This document shows positions 49,725-63,211 of a DNA stretch of 64,000 nt, in pieces. Origin of the DNA: Canna indica (lineage: Eukaryota; Streptophyta; Magnoliopsida; Zingiberales; Cannaceae). Below the pieces are notes generated by a model. It had not been told where the DNA came from. It saw only the letters and a program-made list of their open reading frames with translations, and searched no databases. Position 1 is the stretch's first letter. Each line of letters opens with the position of its first letter. The stretch covers positions 85,268,001 to 85,332,000 of the forward strand of contig CP136891.1 of assembly GCA_034359265.1 (NCBI GenBank). Direction: 5' to 3'. Made by a program: the position numbers and the translations under genes.

Positions 49725-52515
49725 AAATACAAAATACTTTTCTCCCCTCGCCTAAGCTACCTCCTCAAACCAAACCAAACCAAACCGAGGGTGATCAGCT
49801 ATATGAATGTTTTTCTCTTTGTTGAGCTTTGTGCAAGGTCAAGTTCATGAAAATTTGGAATATTTTTATACTGATTGTAATGATCCATACTCAATCATTC
49901 ACCTTTTTCTTTTTGATTAAGAGTAGACTACTACTATTTGCTAAAGCATGGCATAGAGATGGCTTGGTTCCAACAACTCTATCCCTTTCCATCCTCTCAC
50001 CACTCTTTGATTGAGAAGCTTCACTGTGAGCACTGCAAATGAATATTTTAAAAAATTAGGAAATGTGCAGTAAATCAAAGTTTGGAATACTTAAAAGGCT
50101 TCGAGCAAATGATTCCAAATTATATTTTTTTGGACTTTCAAATCATGATGTCTTTCTTGACATCAGTTCATCGCAGAGAGGAATCAACTGTGTTTGCACA
50201 GTTTGAGCCAACTATTTTTGGACTTGCAATTAGATTCAAAGTGGAACCATGTCTATTTCCTTTTTAGGTTCAAAGACCATTAATCAATTAGAAGTTGTAG
50301 TTGCATTAAATATTAACATCCAAATCAGTCATTCTCTATGAATATTTTGACTCCATAAATTCAAGTGAAATATCATAATTAAATGGGAAAATGTACTAAA
50401 ATTACTCTTAATACTTATCACATTAACAACACATCACATGACACGTCAAACACGTCAGCAAGGGTTCCCATCACTATTTTTTCTCTGCCTTTTTTTTACC
50501 TCTCGAAATATAAATAGCGAGAGATAAGAGTTACAAAGAGAGTGAGTGAGAATTTAATACCGTTGAGAATATATGAAAAAAATAGTATTAGTTGGTAGGA
50601 CTCATGCTTACGTGGCATCTTACGTGTCGCTTGTATGACAAATTATTTTCTGTACGTACATCATGTGTAAAGTCAACATCTCAATTAGCATCAACGTCAT
50701 CTCCATTAAGTCTCAGTTAACAAAAGTTAATTTGGATGTCATTTTTGTATAATTTTCAATAACCTCAAGGTCATTTTAGTTCTAAAATAAATAATATGAA
50801 CATTTTAGTATCCTGATAAAAACGTGAATGGTATTTTAGTACCTCTTCCCTAAGTAAGTTAATATGAAACATCAAAACTAACTCCAAACTACCCTTTTTA
50901 TTCATATGATCCAGATCAGAGTTATTGTTCAAATTTGCTTGGTCAATGAGATTTATCTTATCTTTAGCCCACCTGACATGATTTAAGAGAGAGAGATCTT
51001 TATGGAATCTGGGACAGCCTTTCTCAATTCAGGTATGGACTTAAGAATTAAATACACATTTATTTTAAATGTTTTAGTATTTTTAAAAAAGAAAGAAAAA
51101 AGAAAAAATTTCATAGTTAATGCTAGCTAGGAAGAGCCATGAGAAAAATTCATTATCATATAGTCCATGAAACTGATGACATAAAGGATGCATGCCAAGT
51201 TGTCATATCATCATATCCTTTTGGGTAGTAATAAAAAAATCAAATATAATATTTAAATTATTTATGCAATTCTCTCCTTTTTATATCAATATCTTTTAAT
51301 TTCAGCTATCTCTTCAGTCAACAAAATCCTCCCTATAATATTTAAGCAATAAAGTATTGAGTTCAATGTTTAGATAACTAAATGTGCTTTATGTTGGAGA
51401 TCTCCCACATCAGTTACTCCTTTTGATGTGAAGAGAGGTCCAAGAAAATGACATGAACAAAAGGCCAAGCCAGAGGATAAAACAAAACACAAGCCCTAGT
51501 TTGGAGAAAACAGTTAAGAGGGTAAAGCTAAATGAGATTGGAAGGGAAGGTCTCAAAGCTGAAAAAGAAAAGAGGGGATGGGGAGAAGATACTTTGCTCA
51601 AAGTGTGGATGGTGAGGCCTCCTTTGACTGTCCTTTATATATATATATATATATATAAACTTACTGCACATGCTGCAGATTGGAATTGGGAAACGAAAGG
51701 AGAGTGTTGAAGGGGATGAATAGATTAAAGGGGAGTTGGTGAGAAATGAAATGATTTTTTTATCAAGATTCTCCTTGTGGAAATTAACTAGGGCAAATTA
51801 ATGTGGGTAAAAACTTGCCTATGTGCCTTTTGAAAATTAGTGTAAAATGTTTAAACCCATATCTAACTTTGTCATTATGGAACACTAAAGGCATTTTGAA
51901 AAATCTTTTTTTTTATATTATATATATCTAATCCAAAATAACTATAAAAATTTTGATAAATGGGCTAAATGTTTAAAAGAACTAAATAGCTTAATTAATG
52001 AAAAGATAGAGATTCGAAATTAATATTTTAATTCCCTCTATTATCGCGTACTATTTTTACACAAAATTTTAAAAATAAACATAGATGATGTCAAGTATAT
52101 ATATATATAATTGAATCGAATTTGAGTAATTAGATATTTGTTTTAATTTTAATTTTAATCTCAATTATTTTTATGGAATATAACATAATATTTGAAATGG
52201 CATATGCCACTATTTATTTCAAAATTTAGGATGATGGACATGAAAAAGATCAGTACAACATAACAATTGGTTGTACACATATGTGGAAATTAAATATGTA
52301 CCTTTCATTAAGATGCTTGCAAAGGCCACTCCCAACACCCAAATGACAAAACTCAAGTGCCCATCCACTTAATTGGGATTTTTATATTTTATGATAATAC
52401 TGAAGTTTTCAAGTGAATCTTGTCATCATCATCTCAATTCTTTCCATCAAAAACACCATTATGCAATACTCTTCCCTTAATATGGTTAATATTTTCATAC
52501 CTATTAAATCAGTCA
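49725..52515. other. Intergenic AT-rich DNA
   Basis: No gene is supported. A (TA)n run sits at 51636-51657. Near 51.39-51.44 kb a ttggagatctcccacatcagttactcc stretch looks like an LTR scrap. Confidence 0.5.
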
Positions 52516-52592
52516 GCCATTTATGACTTAGTCACTTACAGATCATGAGTTCGAGCCACTTGCAATGAGGTAAGAATTTAAAAAAAAATATT

Positions 52593-52803
52593 CAACTTGA
52601 ACACTTCATGCAATGTGGTATAAATTAGAAAATTTCAACTTGAATACTTCTTGATGCAATATGACGTGAATTAAATAAAAATAAATACAACTTGAATATT
52701 TTTTCATATAATGTGACGTGAATTAAAAGAAAATAAATTTAACTTGAACACTTCTTCATGCAAGATGATATGAATTAGATGAAAATAAATTCAACTTGAA
52801 CAT
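52593..52803. repeat. 52-bp tandem repeat, about four units
   Basis: The phrase (c/t)aacttgaa(c/t)a(c/t)ttctt.atgcaa..tga..tgaatta recurs from 52593, 52636, 52688, 52740 and 52792. The last intervals are 52 bp and the first is 43 bp. Just upstream (52518-52590) is a SINE-like segment with a B-box-like gagttcgagcc. Confidence 0.75.
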
Positions 52804-52834
52804 TTCTACTTAGCCGTTCGATCGATTTTAATTT

Positions 52835-52858
52835 TATATATATATATATATATATAAT
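52835..52858. repeat. (TA)n microsatellite
   Basis: An uninterrupted TA dinucleotide run of about 24 bp in intergenic DNA. Confidence 0.9.
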
Positions 52859-53159
52859 AACTAATTCTTGGATCAAATTAATTGTATCGAGGCATTGTGT
52901 TTCCGCATTGTGGAGCAGCCTTGGCTGTTTGAGTACAGTTTTAAGTATAGAAAATAGCTTTAGATTCCAACTTGAACTTTGGATCATTTGATGATCCTAT
53001 AAAAAATTATCTGACTTGGTTATGCATGTGATCCAATGTGACTGTAAATTAACATCAGTGGCCAGTGGGATTATTTTAGTGTGAAGCATTTAAAGCTAGC
53101 TAGGCGACGTTGGTTGGTCCTATTTGGGAATTGACCCTCATTTGTCCTGCTCTCATCTA

Positions 53160-53600
53160 AGGGAGCAGTGCAATCGAAGTTTTATAAATTTTAATTTTTT
53201 TAAATTTTAAATTTATAAATTTTATTTAAGTATTTTCAGTCACATATATTTGCTCTGTAGCATATATTTGATTCTATCTATGACGATTTGTTAACTCTGT
53301 CAATATAAATATAACATTGTTTATTTTTTCGTGGACGGAGAGTACACTATCACGGATAAAATTAAATTTGTGCTACAAAGCAAATATATAAGACTAAAAA
53401 TTCCAAAATAAAATTTATAGAATCAAATCTTTCAATATGTATGAACGGTGTTATGTTCATGTGGACGAAAAATTAATGAACCATCACGAATGTGATCAAA
53501 TTTGTATTACGGAGCAAATATATAGAACTGAAAACATCAAAATAAAATTTATAGGATCAAAGTTCAAAAAATCTAAAATTTATATATTCTCCGTTGATCA
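53160..53600. mobile_element. Fold-back element with ataaattttatttt-type arms
   Basis: The left arm (ataaattttatttaagtatttt, tatatttgctctgtag) is the inverse of two right-side copies (caaatatataagactaaaaattcc... and caaatatatagaactgaaaacatc...), each ending in aaaataaaatttatag.atcaaa. The structure suggests a Mutator-like MITE with one arm duplicated. Target duplications were not found. Confidence 0.5.
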
Positions 53601-54139
53601 ATGATTCAAACCTACGAAAGAAATGCAATGCAAGTATTAAATCTTCCATTATTCAATCTATACATGATTAATTTTTAGATATGGTTTAGGCCGGCTTGAT
53701 GACGAGGATGCTTGAAAGATATTATCTTAGTGTTCTTTTTAGATTGAATTATGAAATTTTAAATCAATTTAAAGAATTATTTGGTGAAATTTTATCTTAT
53801 ATAGTTTGGTTCCGGATGAGTTCGAATAGTCATTTTGATTCATTTTTAATTTGTATTTTTTTAAAAAAAAATATCAAACCCAATCTGAAAACCAACAATT
53901 ACATTTCATAATTAGTTTCATTGTTTTTAAATAGATTTATATCACATTTGATTTGAAAACTCTAAATCGATAGTTCAAATATTATAAATATTCAGTTCTA
54001 CTCAAACCACCTAAGTTTAAGTACTAATTGAACATGATAGATTGCTTTCATTCATTCTTACTTTTTTTTTTAATTAATTAGGTTTAATCTCTTTGACCAA
54101 AATGTTTTTTAACGAGTGAAGAATATTGCATTAATAGTT

Positions 54140-54332
54140 TGTAGTATAACAAATAAAATAATAAATGAAAGGTAGAATTGAATAGAATTTTTAAATTTAA
54201 TATTTATTGAATAAATACTAAATTTATATTCTTTTAATCTAATTTTCTTTCGATTCATACACTGAATAAATAACAGATAAAAATTTATTTCTTATCATAT
54301 TTCTTATATCACGTGAAGCAAATAAGCCACAA
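54140..54332 (-). mobile_element. Degraded Tourist-like MITE
   Basis: Reverse-complemented, it reads ggcttatttgcttcacgtgatataag... with gattaaaagaatataaattt, following the pattern of the elements at 42679 and 42883. The distal end is eroded. Confidence 0.45.
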
Positions 54333-54780
54333 GGTTGCGTTTGGTACATTATTTAGTAATATTATAATTATAATCTGCATTGCCACAAGATAAATTATCA
54401 TATTCAATTTATCAGTAATATAATTATCTCGTTTGACATGTTTGATCAACGTAGATAAAAATCTAATTTTGTATTTTTTTTACTTTACAAAAAATTATTT
54501 TAAAAAACTCTTGTCAAAATTTGGTGGTATTTTACATGGAGAAAAATGTATGAAAGAAAATGACAGTGTTAGAATTTAGGATTACTATTGGGTGGTAATC
54601 CATATACTCACCTCTCAGGTGAGCTATCTACATTACCACTTTAGTAATGTGAATTACCGGGGCAATTTGAATTTTCAATAAAGTACCCGAATCAAATATG
54701 ATAATATGTGGATCATAGAAACTTTAAAATCACATTACTATTAATGCGGATAGATTATTACGTACCAGACACACACCCCC
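54333..54780 (+). mobile_element. MITE-like element, family M copy 2
   Basis: It starts ggttgcgtttggtacattattt and ends near cgtaccagacacacacccc, which pair imperfectly. The interior matches the element at 49311-49724 in inverse orientation over about 150 bp. It has no coding capacity. Confidence 0.55.
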
Positions 54781-54967
54781 AATTATAATTAAGCAAGCTA
54801 AAATAGCACAAATATTTTGTCATCCCCTAACTTTAGCAACCAAAGTAAGTCTAGTTTTGATGTTAATTTTAGTAAAGTTGGTCAAATTTTAGTAACCCCC
54901 TAATGACATATTTAACATACAAAGCAACTTTAAATATATGTAAAAGAGGGAAGTGTATTAGAGAATA

Positions 54968-55980
54968 GGGATAAACCTAATTTTGGTCCTATAATTTCAT
55001 CATTTTTTTGTTTTGATCCTTATAGTTTTATTTTGTTAGAAAATTAGTCATTATCGTCACCCTGATAACTAACGGTGTTAATTATTATCCCGCGTGGCAA
55101 TCATTTGTTGACATGACAGTTAAATTAATTTTATCTATTGCCATGTCATTTAAATTATGATTTTTTTTATTTTTGGTCCCTCTATTTTCACGATTTTTTT
55201 ATTTTGGTCCCTACATTTTTATGGTTTTTTGACTTTGGTCCCTATATTTTTACGATTTTTTTGTTTTTGGTCCTTATAATTTTAAAAAAAAAATTGATTT
55301 TCATCCTCGTAATTTCACTCAGTGAGGAAGTTAGTCCCTATTATACATCATTTTTTTTATTTTTCGCATCATTTCACATTTGAGGCCAACTCCTCATCTC
55401 CAAATTTTATATTAGGTTGTGCAGCATGCAGCTTGTTGGGATGCAGGTCATTTCGAACCAATTTGTTCTGATGCAAGTGATTGTGACACAACTTCCTCAC
55501 GGTAGGGACTAACTTCTGATGCGAAAAATAAAAAAAATGATGTATGGTAAAGACTAACTTCCTCACTGAGTGAAATTACGATGATGAAAAATCAAAGTTT
55601 TTTAAAATTATAAGGACAAAAAATAAATAGTCGTGAAAATAGGGACCAAAATAGAAAATTTGTGAAAATATAGGGATCAAACTCAAAAAATCGTAAAAAT
55701 ATAAAGACCAATTTTTTTTAAAAAAAAAGTGAAAATATAGGAACCAAAAATAAAAAAATCTTAATTTAAATGACGTGGCAATGAAAAAAATTAATTTAAC
55801 TATCATGTCAGCAAATGATTGTCACGCGGATAATATTTAATACTATTAGTTACCGGGGTGATGGTATGGACTAATTTTCTAATAAAGTAAAATTACAAGG
55901 ATTAAAATCAAAAAATTTAAACTATAGAAATTAAAATCAAAATACGATGAAACGGTAGGGATCAAAATTGGATTTATCCC
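54968..55980. mobile_element. 1.0-kb fold-back Mutator-like element
   Basis: A 1013-bp element with ends GGGATAAACCTAATTTTGGTCC and its near-complement, and long inverted arms of about 350 bp or more. It is flanked by 9-bp sequences TAGAGAATA (54959-54967) and TAGAAAATA (55981-55989), one mismatch. A 9-bp duplication with GGGATAAA ends fits the Mutator superfamily. The arms contain subrepeats of the ttttggtccctatatttt type. There is no transposase, so it is non-autonomous. Confidence 0.8.
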
Positions 55981-55989
55981 TAGAAAATA

Positions 55990-58900
55990 ACAAGTAAAAT
56001 ATCACACTTGCAATATGGTTGATTCTAGACTTCTCATCATTAACACTTTCTGGTCATCTCTGGCATTACCAGCAGAATAGACTAACTCTGTAATCAAGAT
56101 TGCAATGAGCCACCACTTGGTGTCCTTCAAGGGATAGAAAAGAATCCAACTCCCAATTAATCTCCCCAGCTATTGCTGGAATCAATAATGCAGTCATCAT
56201 GGCTTCATTGAATCCAATCTGATGTTGTTTCTGAGATCCCATTGAATACTAATGGGTGGAGAATCCAGAAACCAGAGTTGGTGCTCCATGGAAGAAGGCA
56301 AAAAGATTGGCAGAGGAGCCTCTCTCACTTCCATTTCCACAAGTGCATCAGTGATGATATGTATATATCACACACACACTTGTGCACTTTTTTTTGTGAC
56401 CTGTTGTGTGCCATTTCCTCCCCCCATTTGTCTTCTTTTTCCATTGCCTCAAAAGGATTCCTATGCCCCCACACAGATAGGTATCATAGCTTAGAATTAA
56501 TGGGAGATAACAAGGGCAAGGGCACCTTCTTCTTCTTCTCTCCTCCTATTGTGCATGCAATGATGTGTGGACAAATCAAGGTTGGCCATTGCCCACTCAT
56601 GGATCATGGGATAGATTTTTGATTTGAAAGGCTATCAATCTCTTATTTGATGACTTGATTGAAGATTATAGTATGTTGGCTGCATTAGGCGGCGTTTGCG
56701 AGCTTTTCGATAGTCTTAAGAAACTTTTTCTACTTTAGTAAAAATTGGAGCCCAAAATAGTATGATGAAGTTTTGTTTTTTTGCATATTTTGAATGAAGA
56801 TGACTAGTTTCGGCACAATTGTTAGTTATTCTAATGCGATATGGAAAAAAGATGCCCTTAAAATATGATCATGGAAAGATCTTTTATGACTTTACACGCC
56901 CTTTTAAGATCTTGGTGTTGGTTGGCTTTTACACGTTGATTTCATACCTTAATTTCAATCTTGATCGCTTTTTATACTTGTCTATGAACCTCCCACAAGG
57001 TTAAACCACAACAAAGCTTCTACAAACATGTGTCTTATGGTTAGGATTTTATTTAGGGGCTCACTCGGTCACGGTACAATCATACCTAACAGTGGCCAAT
57101 CTCTTAGCATGAAAGGTGAGAAGTGAAGATTGTAGAATATAACTCCGTACTCCACTTACATCTCGTGTGATGCAAGAATCTCAATTATTAATGTTCAATT
57201 TTCTAATATTCATTTACCCCTTCTACCAACAAAGGTCGTGTGGCAAGGGACCATTTTTTTTCTCTCAACTACGTAAAAACTAACTCCTTTGGATATTATA
57301 AAATAACAAATGAGAGAAAGAATTTCATGTGATTTTTTTATCCGATTTACACCAAATATAATATTAATTTTATATTATTCTAATCTAAGCATCAAATAAA
57401 TAAAGGATTAAAATTCATCCCTTATCCTATCCTCTTTTTTATTTCATAAGACAAACATGCCCCAAGAGATTTCAAAATATTTTTTTTTGCTTGCTATCTA
57501 TATTTTCTGATCTCCTTTGCATGCACTCTCTCCTTTCACCTTGTACAAGAATTCTTAACATCTCTTTATTTATTTTCTTGTGAAGCTCGTGATTTGGTGT
57601 CTTCGGCTCTCCGCTTTAGTCCTCTCATCGAAGTGATCAACAACTGTGGCACATGCTACACAAACGAGAAATAAGCTCCCTCATGAATAACTACAAATTC
57701 TTATAAAATACTCTAATTTTAATCACTTTATCAATAGCGTGTAAACATGTGCATCAACCTAAAGAGAAATCAACAAAATTGATCAAACTTTTCGATATCA
57801 CACGCATTAGTCCTATTTCACCTAGTTTCAAACAAGGTCCAATGCTGGCAAAATCACTAGGTTAGAATACAAGAAGTGTGTGTGCTTTCCCACAAAGATT
57901 ACATCTTCCCTTCAAAATTCCCAAGATGCAAGGGTCATCAAGCAAGATCCTAGACTAGATGAAAACTCACACCTTAATCCATGGCCTTTAGGAGCTAATT
58001 CTCAAGAATGTGTCTCCTACTTGTTTTGTGCAGCCCAGGCAAAACCCTAAATCCAAACAATTCACAACCTAGCATGTCCCAAAAACAATTCATCCCCTAT
58101 CCAATCAACACCAACATTCACAAGGCCCCTTTGCCCCCAATATCAACCAGCATTAATTTGAACCAGCAAAGGAGAGCCCTACACCAAAACCTATGATGCA
58201 TACCATTAGCTAAAGTCTCCTGATCAAAACTAGGACTTTAAATTAATCGAGTCGAATTAAGTTAAATTTTACAAACTAGACTTAATATGAGTCTCATCGA
58301 GCTAGGGAAAAAAAGTCGAAACTCGATTTGCGTCTATTGCGAATGGTTTTTAAATTTTTGAAAATTTTTGAAAATTTTACATATATTTTGTTTTTAATCA
58401 AAGTTAGGAAACATCCAAATCAAGATGAGATATATTGGCTTTTTAAAATATATAAACTATTTCAAATATTGCATTATGAATTATTCAGTTGGCCTTCTCT
58501 TTTTTACTTACATGGGGCTAAATATTCAGATAAATCAAATCAGATTAAAAAAAAATAGAGCACCGTAACCTAGAGCTCACTACATCAACATCAAGGTAGA
58601 GAGAGAAAAAGATTGAGAGATTTGATGCACACCATTAGCCAAACTAAGGAAGCTCAAAGTTCTAGGAAGACACACTTGATCACAGCCAAACTCCCACTAG
58701 GATTGCAGGGCCACTCAAAAGCTAATCCCCTAAAACCATATTCCTACATGGAAGCCATCATCCCCTTCTCCCTCAAGAAAAGAAAGACATTGCCCTAAAC
58801 ATTCCCTTTGCCTGTAGATCACAACCAGCTCATGAATCATTACACTGCAAGGATGAAAGCACACAACACAGCCAAAAGGGAAAACAAGAGACATAATTTC

Positions 58901-59200
58901 CACACTATTTTTATCTTCATTATTCATTTAATAAAATTAGCATGTTACCTTTGTTGCATTCTACAAGGGAAAATTAAGTACTTTTTCAAAAAGAATGTAC
59001 TGCAATAGTATATATATATAGGTAAAAGAATGCAAGTTAAAGTGATCTGAATTATAAGTAGATTTGCATTAAAAGAACAATGGCAATGACAAGAAATGCT
59101 AGTAATTTAGTTTATGTTTGGATAAGTATGATTTGTATTATCTGTCAAAGGCTCAAACAAGTCTATATCTTTTACTGTTTCTTCTCTCTCTTTTCTATGT
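55990..59200. other. Intergenic region
   Basis: No gene is supported. A Tourist-like remnant lies at about 57280-57463 (right end gacaaacatgcccc). The remaining open frames are short, lack family features and have no conserved motif I can name. Confidence 0.5.
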
Positions 59201-60060
59201 GCTCCATAGCACAAAGAAGGGAACATAGAACTGACCGCGGGCAGGATATGAGGACGCAGTCTCAGAAGACTGGCAAAGCCCGGGCAGTTATTTATTGTTC
59301 TATTCATACTCTACAAATTTGTAGAGCGCTCTCTCTCTTACTTATAAGCTTTGCTCTGGTTTTGGGGCAAGTAAAAGGCCTCGAGAGGAGTGGGGACTGG
59401 GGAGAGGAGAGAGGAGAGAGAAAGGCAGGCTGTAAGGAGAGAAAGCTCAAATGCTTACGCTTTATTCTCCTTCTCTTCAAATTGGATGCGTTGCGGTGCT
59501 CTCAGAACGAGGTTGAGGAGGAGGAGCAAGAGTGTGGTGATCCGTGAGTCTGTGCGCGCTCCATTGCCTCGCCATTCGCCATTGCTCTCTTATTCTTCTT
59601 CAAATCTCCGCCCAAAATCTCATCTTTGCCCATCCCATTGCGCTTGGCCTGTAGCGCGAGGATCTCGATCGAAGTCCCGTTTGCGAAAGGAGAGGTTTTT
59701 CCTCCGCTTTGGGCTTTGTTTTGGCGTGGCTGGTCAGCTTCCTGCTGATCTCTTGTTGTTTTCTGCAATAGGCCCTGGGGTGGTGTACCTTCGCCGAGGG
59801 AGATAGCAGGCTTTCCCATTTTTCCTGCGAGTTATTGCTTCTCTGATCCATCTCTGTGCAAAATCTCTCGAATCGACGTGTTGGGGATCCGAAGTGGGAT
59901 TGCTTGCCATCGGTCCTTTTATTTGTCAGCTAAGACCCACAAAAAAGGCCGGCTTTGCCGTTCTCCGCCATTGGGTTCCGTGGAAGGCCAAGACTCCTGA
60001 AGTCTTCTGGGCGGGGAAGGGAACCATCTTGCCGTGGTTGCATGAAGGAGCGCCGGAACA
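59201..60060 (+). promoter_or_regulatory. Promoter and 5' leader of the 5-phosphatase gene
   Basis: Composition rises in GC from about 59.2 kb. A GA-rich tract (gagaggagagaggagagag, about 59402-59420) and T/C-rich runs are typical of plant core promoters and leaders. Several open frames cross it without recognisable domains. The transcription start cannot be placed; a long leader, possibly with upstream ORFs, is likely. Confidence 0.45.
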
Positions 60061-63000
60061 ATGAGAGATGAGAACTTGAAGAAAAGCAAGGTTTCTTTCT
60101 GCCGAAAGATTTCATTTTTTTATCATTGTTCTTCTATTTGATCTTAAAGATTTCTGATTTAGTCCTGCTATTTTCTTTTTCTCCTCTCATTTTGTTTGAG
60201 AGAAGCTCTCATGGTCCAAGACAGTCAGAAAATGGTTCAACATCAAGAACAAACCTCAGGATTTCCATGCTGACGATGTGCTTGGAGGAGGTAGGCCTAA
60301 TTGATCTTGTTGCGATCATTTGATTTCCAACGTACAGCTTAAATTATTTGTTTTGAGTTGTAATCTGGTGTTTTGGCGTAGAGACGTCTTCTGCAATTAA
60401 GTTGTTATCTTCTCATCTGTTAGAAGATGCGACATTTATTCTTGTTTCTTTGCAATTTACATTGTTTATTAATAGGAGTTCTTTCACCGTGTCTTTAGCT
60501 TTTCCTGCAACTGAACCAATCATCCTCTTAATGTATTGTGCAAGTGCTTCCTTCTTTGTTCCTTTGATTGCTCAGAAGCTCTATAAAAGTTCATGAGAAT
60601 AATAGTACAGAGACCACGTCCCTTTTACGTTCTGTTCTTTTTCTTTATTTGTTATCTTCCTTGTTCATCAGAAGGTGATGAGGAATGGACCAACTTCACC
60701 GAAAGGGAAACGTGTACAGTGAAGAAAAGCCGAACAGGTATAAAGTATGGGGCTTTCTCTGGTTTTTTTTACTTTGGACCACAGATACATAGCTATCAGT
60801 TCCAATTTATAGGATTTCTTTGATCCTTTTCCAGTAATTATCCTTCTTGTTCTCAGAGCGAATGTACAAGAAGAATTCAGATCGAGTCCGGCGAGGGAGA
60901 TTTGATGTTGAGACAGCTCAAGTTACAGATGTTCAGGACTACAAGTAACGTTAACTTTATCTATGAACTTCGGCAACTTCTTTCTCTCCTTGCAATATCT
61001 TGATATTGAATTTCTTTTAATCTATTTGGTTCTAGAATATTCGTATCGACATGGAATGTAGGTGGAAAGTCTCCAACAAAAAATTTGAATCTTGACGAAT
61101 GGATCCATACTTCACCTCCAGCGGACATATATGTTTTAGGGTTGGTTTCTCCACTTTCCCCATAGTGATACAGAATTAGAAGTAAAACTCATAAACTTTA
61201 TTCCTTCTGTGCTTTTCAGATTTCAAGAGATTGTTCCTTTGAATGCTGGAAATGTTCTTGGTTCAGAAGATAATACTCCAGCAAAGAAATGGTTGGCACT
61301 CATTAGAAAGACACTGAACACTTCTCCTGGCACATGTGGTCTCGGTAGCTATAATTTACCATCCCCCATTCCCAATCCACTAGTGGAGCTAGATGCCGAT
61401 TTTGAGGGATCCTCAGCGAGGCAGAAGAATGCATCCTTCTTCCACCGACGTTCATTCCATTCCATAAGTCGTAGTTTAAGAATTGACAGTGATCTCATGG
61501 CAACGCAACCGAGGCTGGATCGCCGGTTCAGTGTTTGCGACCGGGTAAGCATTGGGAGCAGACCAAGTAATTTTGACACCAATTTCAGATGTGGAGGTTC
61601 ATCTGATGATGAGAGAGGTGGAGGAGAATCGCCTTCTACAGGTTTTTGCTCACCGATGTCATATGCCTATGGTGCTCCACAATATATGGAAGAAAGGGAT
61701 AGATCTAGGTACTCCTTTTTTAAGACTTGTTTCATCAAATTATATTTGATTTTGTGATAGGAATTCTGAATTGTCAATGTTACAGTTCTAGGTACTGCTT
61801 GGTTGCAAGCAAGCAAATGGTTGGCATATTTCTAACCATTTGGGTGCGAAGTGAAATTAGAGGTGATGTAAAGAACTTGAAGGTTTCGTGTGTTGGCAGG
61901 GGATTGATGGGTTATCTTGGAAATAAGGTAATTTATTTCGGTAAATTTTGTCAAATTACTGATTAGTTGTTGCTCTAGTAAACACAACTCCTCAAAACAA
62001 CGAATGATGTTTTATTTTACTTCCAGGGTTCAATATCAATCAGCATGTCTTTGCACCAAACAAGCTTCTGCTTCATATGCAGCCATCTAACCTCAGGAGA
62101 GAAAGAAGGGGATGAACTGCGGAGAAACTCAGATGTTATGGAGATTTTACGAAAAACAAGGTTTCCTCAGGTGAACCGAGTATTTGATGAGAAGTCTCCT
62201 GAAACGATTCTTGATCACGAGTAATACTTTTACAGATGACTATTTTATTTGTTGATTTTTATCTCAAATAGACCATAAAGAAACAACAACATATCTAATA
62301 ACAATCATCTCATTCTTTTTCTTATTTTTCAGTCGTATTATATGGCTAGGTGATTTGAACTACCGCATTGCTCTTTCCTATCAGTCAGCAAAGGCTCTCG
62401 TTGAGATGCACAACTGGAGAGCATTGTTGGAAAAGGATCAGGTGGTTTGGTCATGCTTTTCTAAGTGCTATATACTTGTTCACTTTACTTCGATTGTGTA
62501 TTGGTGTTGCTTTTAACATATTAGATCTTCCAAAAGTAGGAAATCTCTTGGGGTATTAAGAATGCAATGCTTTTTATATTCTCTCCAAACAAGGCATAAA
62601 GATCTCTTGTGGCCTTGGGAAAGCCAGGAGAATCCCTCTATTCTCCTTTATGTATTCCCAAAATGCTAGCCCAAGCTCTAATTATTTATTTTATTAAAAG
62701 CAGCTACGAATAGAGCAAAGATGTGGCCGCATTTTCGCAGGATGGAAAGAAGGAAGGATATTCTTTCCTCCCACATATAAATACTCAAATAATTCCGATA
62801 GATATGCAGGGGAGGACATGCATCGGAAAGAGAAGAGGCGGACTCCGGCATGGTAGAATATTAAATCTTCTTTTTTGCATAATTTTCTCGTTAACCTTAT
62901 CTCAAATTGAGCTTTTTTCTCATAATTATCAATCTAAATGAAATCCGTCCCTTTGGGGTTGAAGGTGTGACCGCATTTTATGGTTTGGAAGAGGCCTGAC

Positions 63001-63211
63001 GCAGTTGGCTTATTTGCATGGGGAGTCTAGATTTTCCGACCATCGACCTGTATACAGCATTTTCACCGCAGATGTTGAAATAATCAATTTCAACCGAATT
63101 AAAGGCATGGGGTGTTCTAGCTCTCGAGTCGAAGTGGAAGAACTTTTGCCATACTCACAGGGTTACCCAGAAAACTTCTACTATGTCACTGCAAATAACT
63201 GGACAAGTTAA
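60061..63211 (+). CDS. Type I inositol polyphosphate 5-phosphatase
   Basis: This removes the 5-phosphate from inositol polyphosphates and/or phosphoinositides, terminating or reshaping signals (family knowledge; substrate not readable here). Eleven exons: 60061-60090, 60206-60290, 60672-60737, 60857-60944, 61036-61140, 61220-61708, 61792-61927, 62027-62220, 62333-62441, 62704-62852, 62965-63211, phase-consistent, 565 aa. The start [10 protein letters not shown] joined to [20 protein letters not shown] is typical of plant type I enzymes. Catalytic signatures are present: [33 protein letters not shown] (402-410) and TPAWCDRILW (481-490), then [10 protein letters not shown]. The plant-specific insert between about residues 160 and 285 is Ser/Arg-rich, encoded by the long sixth exon. 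No WD40 region is present, so it is not the large WD-type class. The closest paralogue was not determined. Confidence 0.95.

Noticed and set aside
55138..55806. Phe/Tyr-rich frames resembling membrane proteins
   Set aside because: They come from ttttggtccctatatttt subrepeats in the arms of the Mutator-like fold-back.
59080..59806. Plus-strand frames of 138-155 codons before the 5-phosphatase
   Set aside because: No family likeness, low-complexity Arg/Glu stretches from a GA-rich leader, and the conserved protein starts at 60061.
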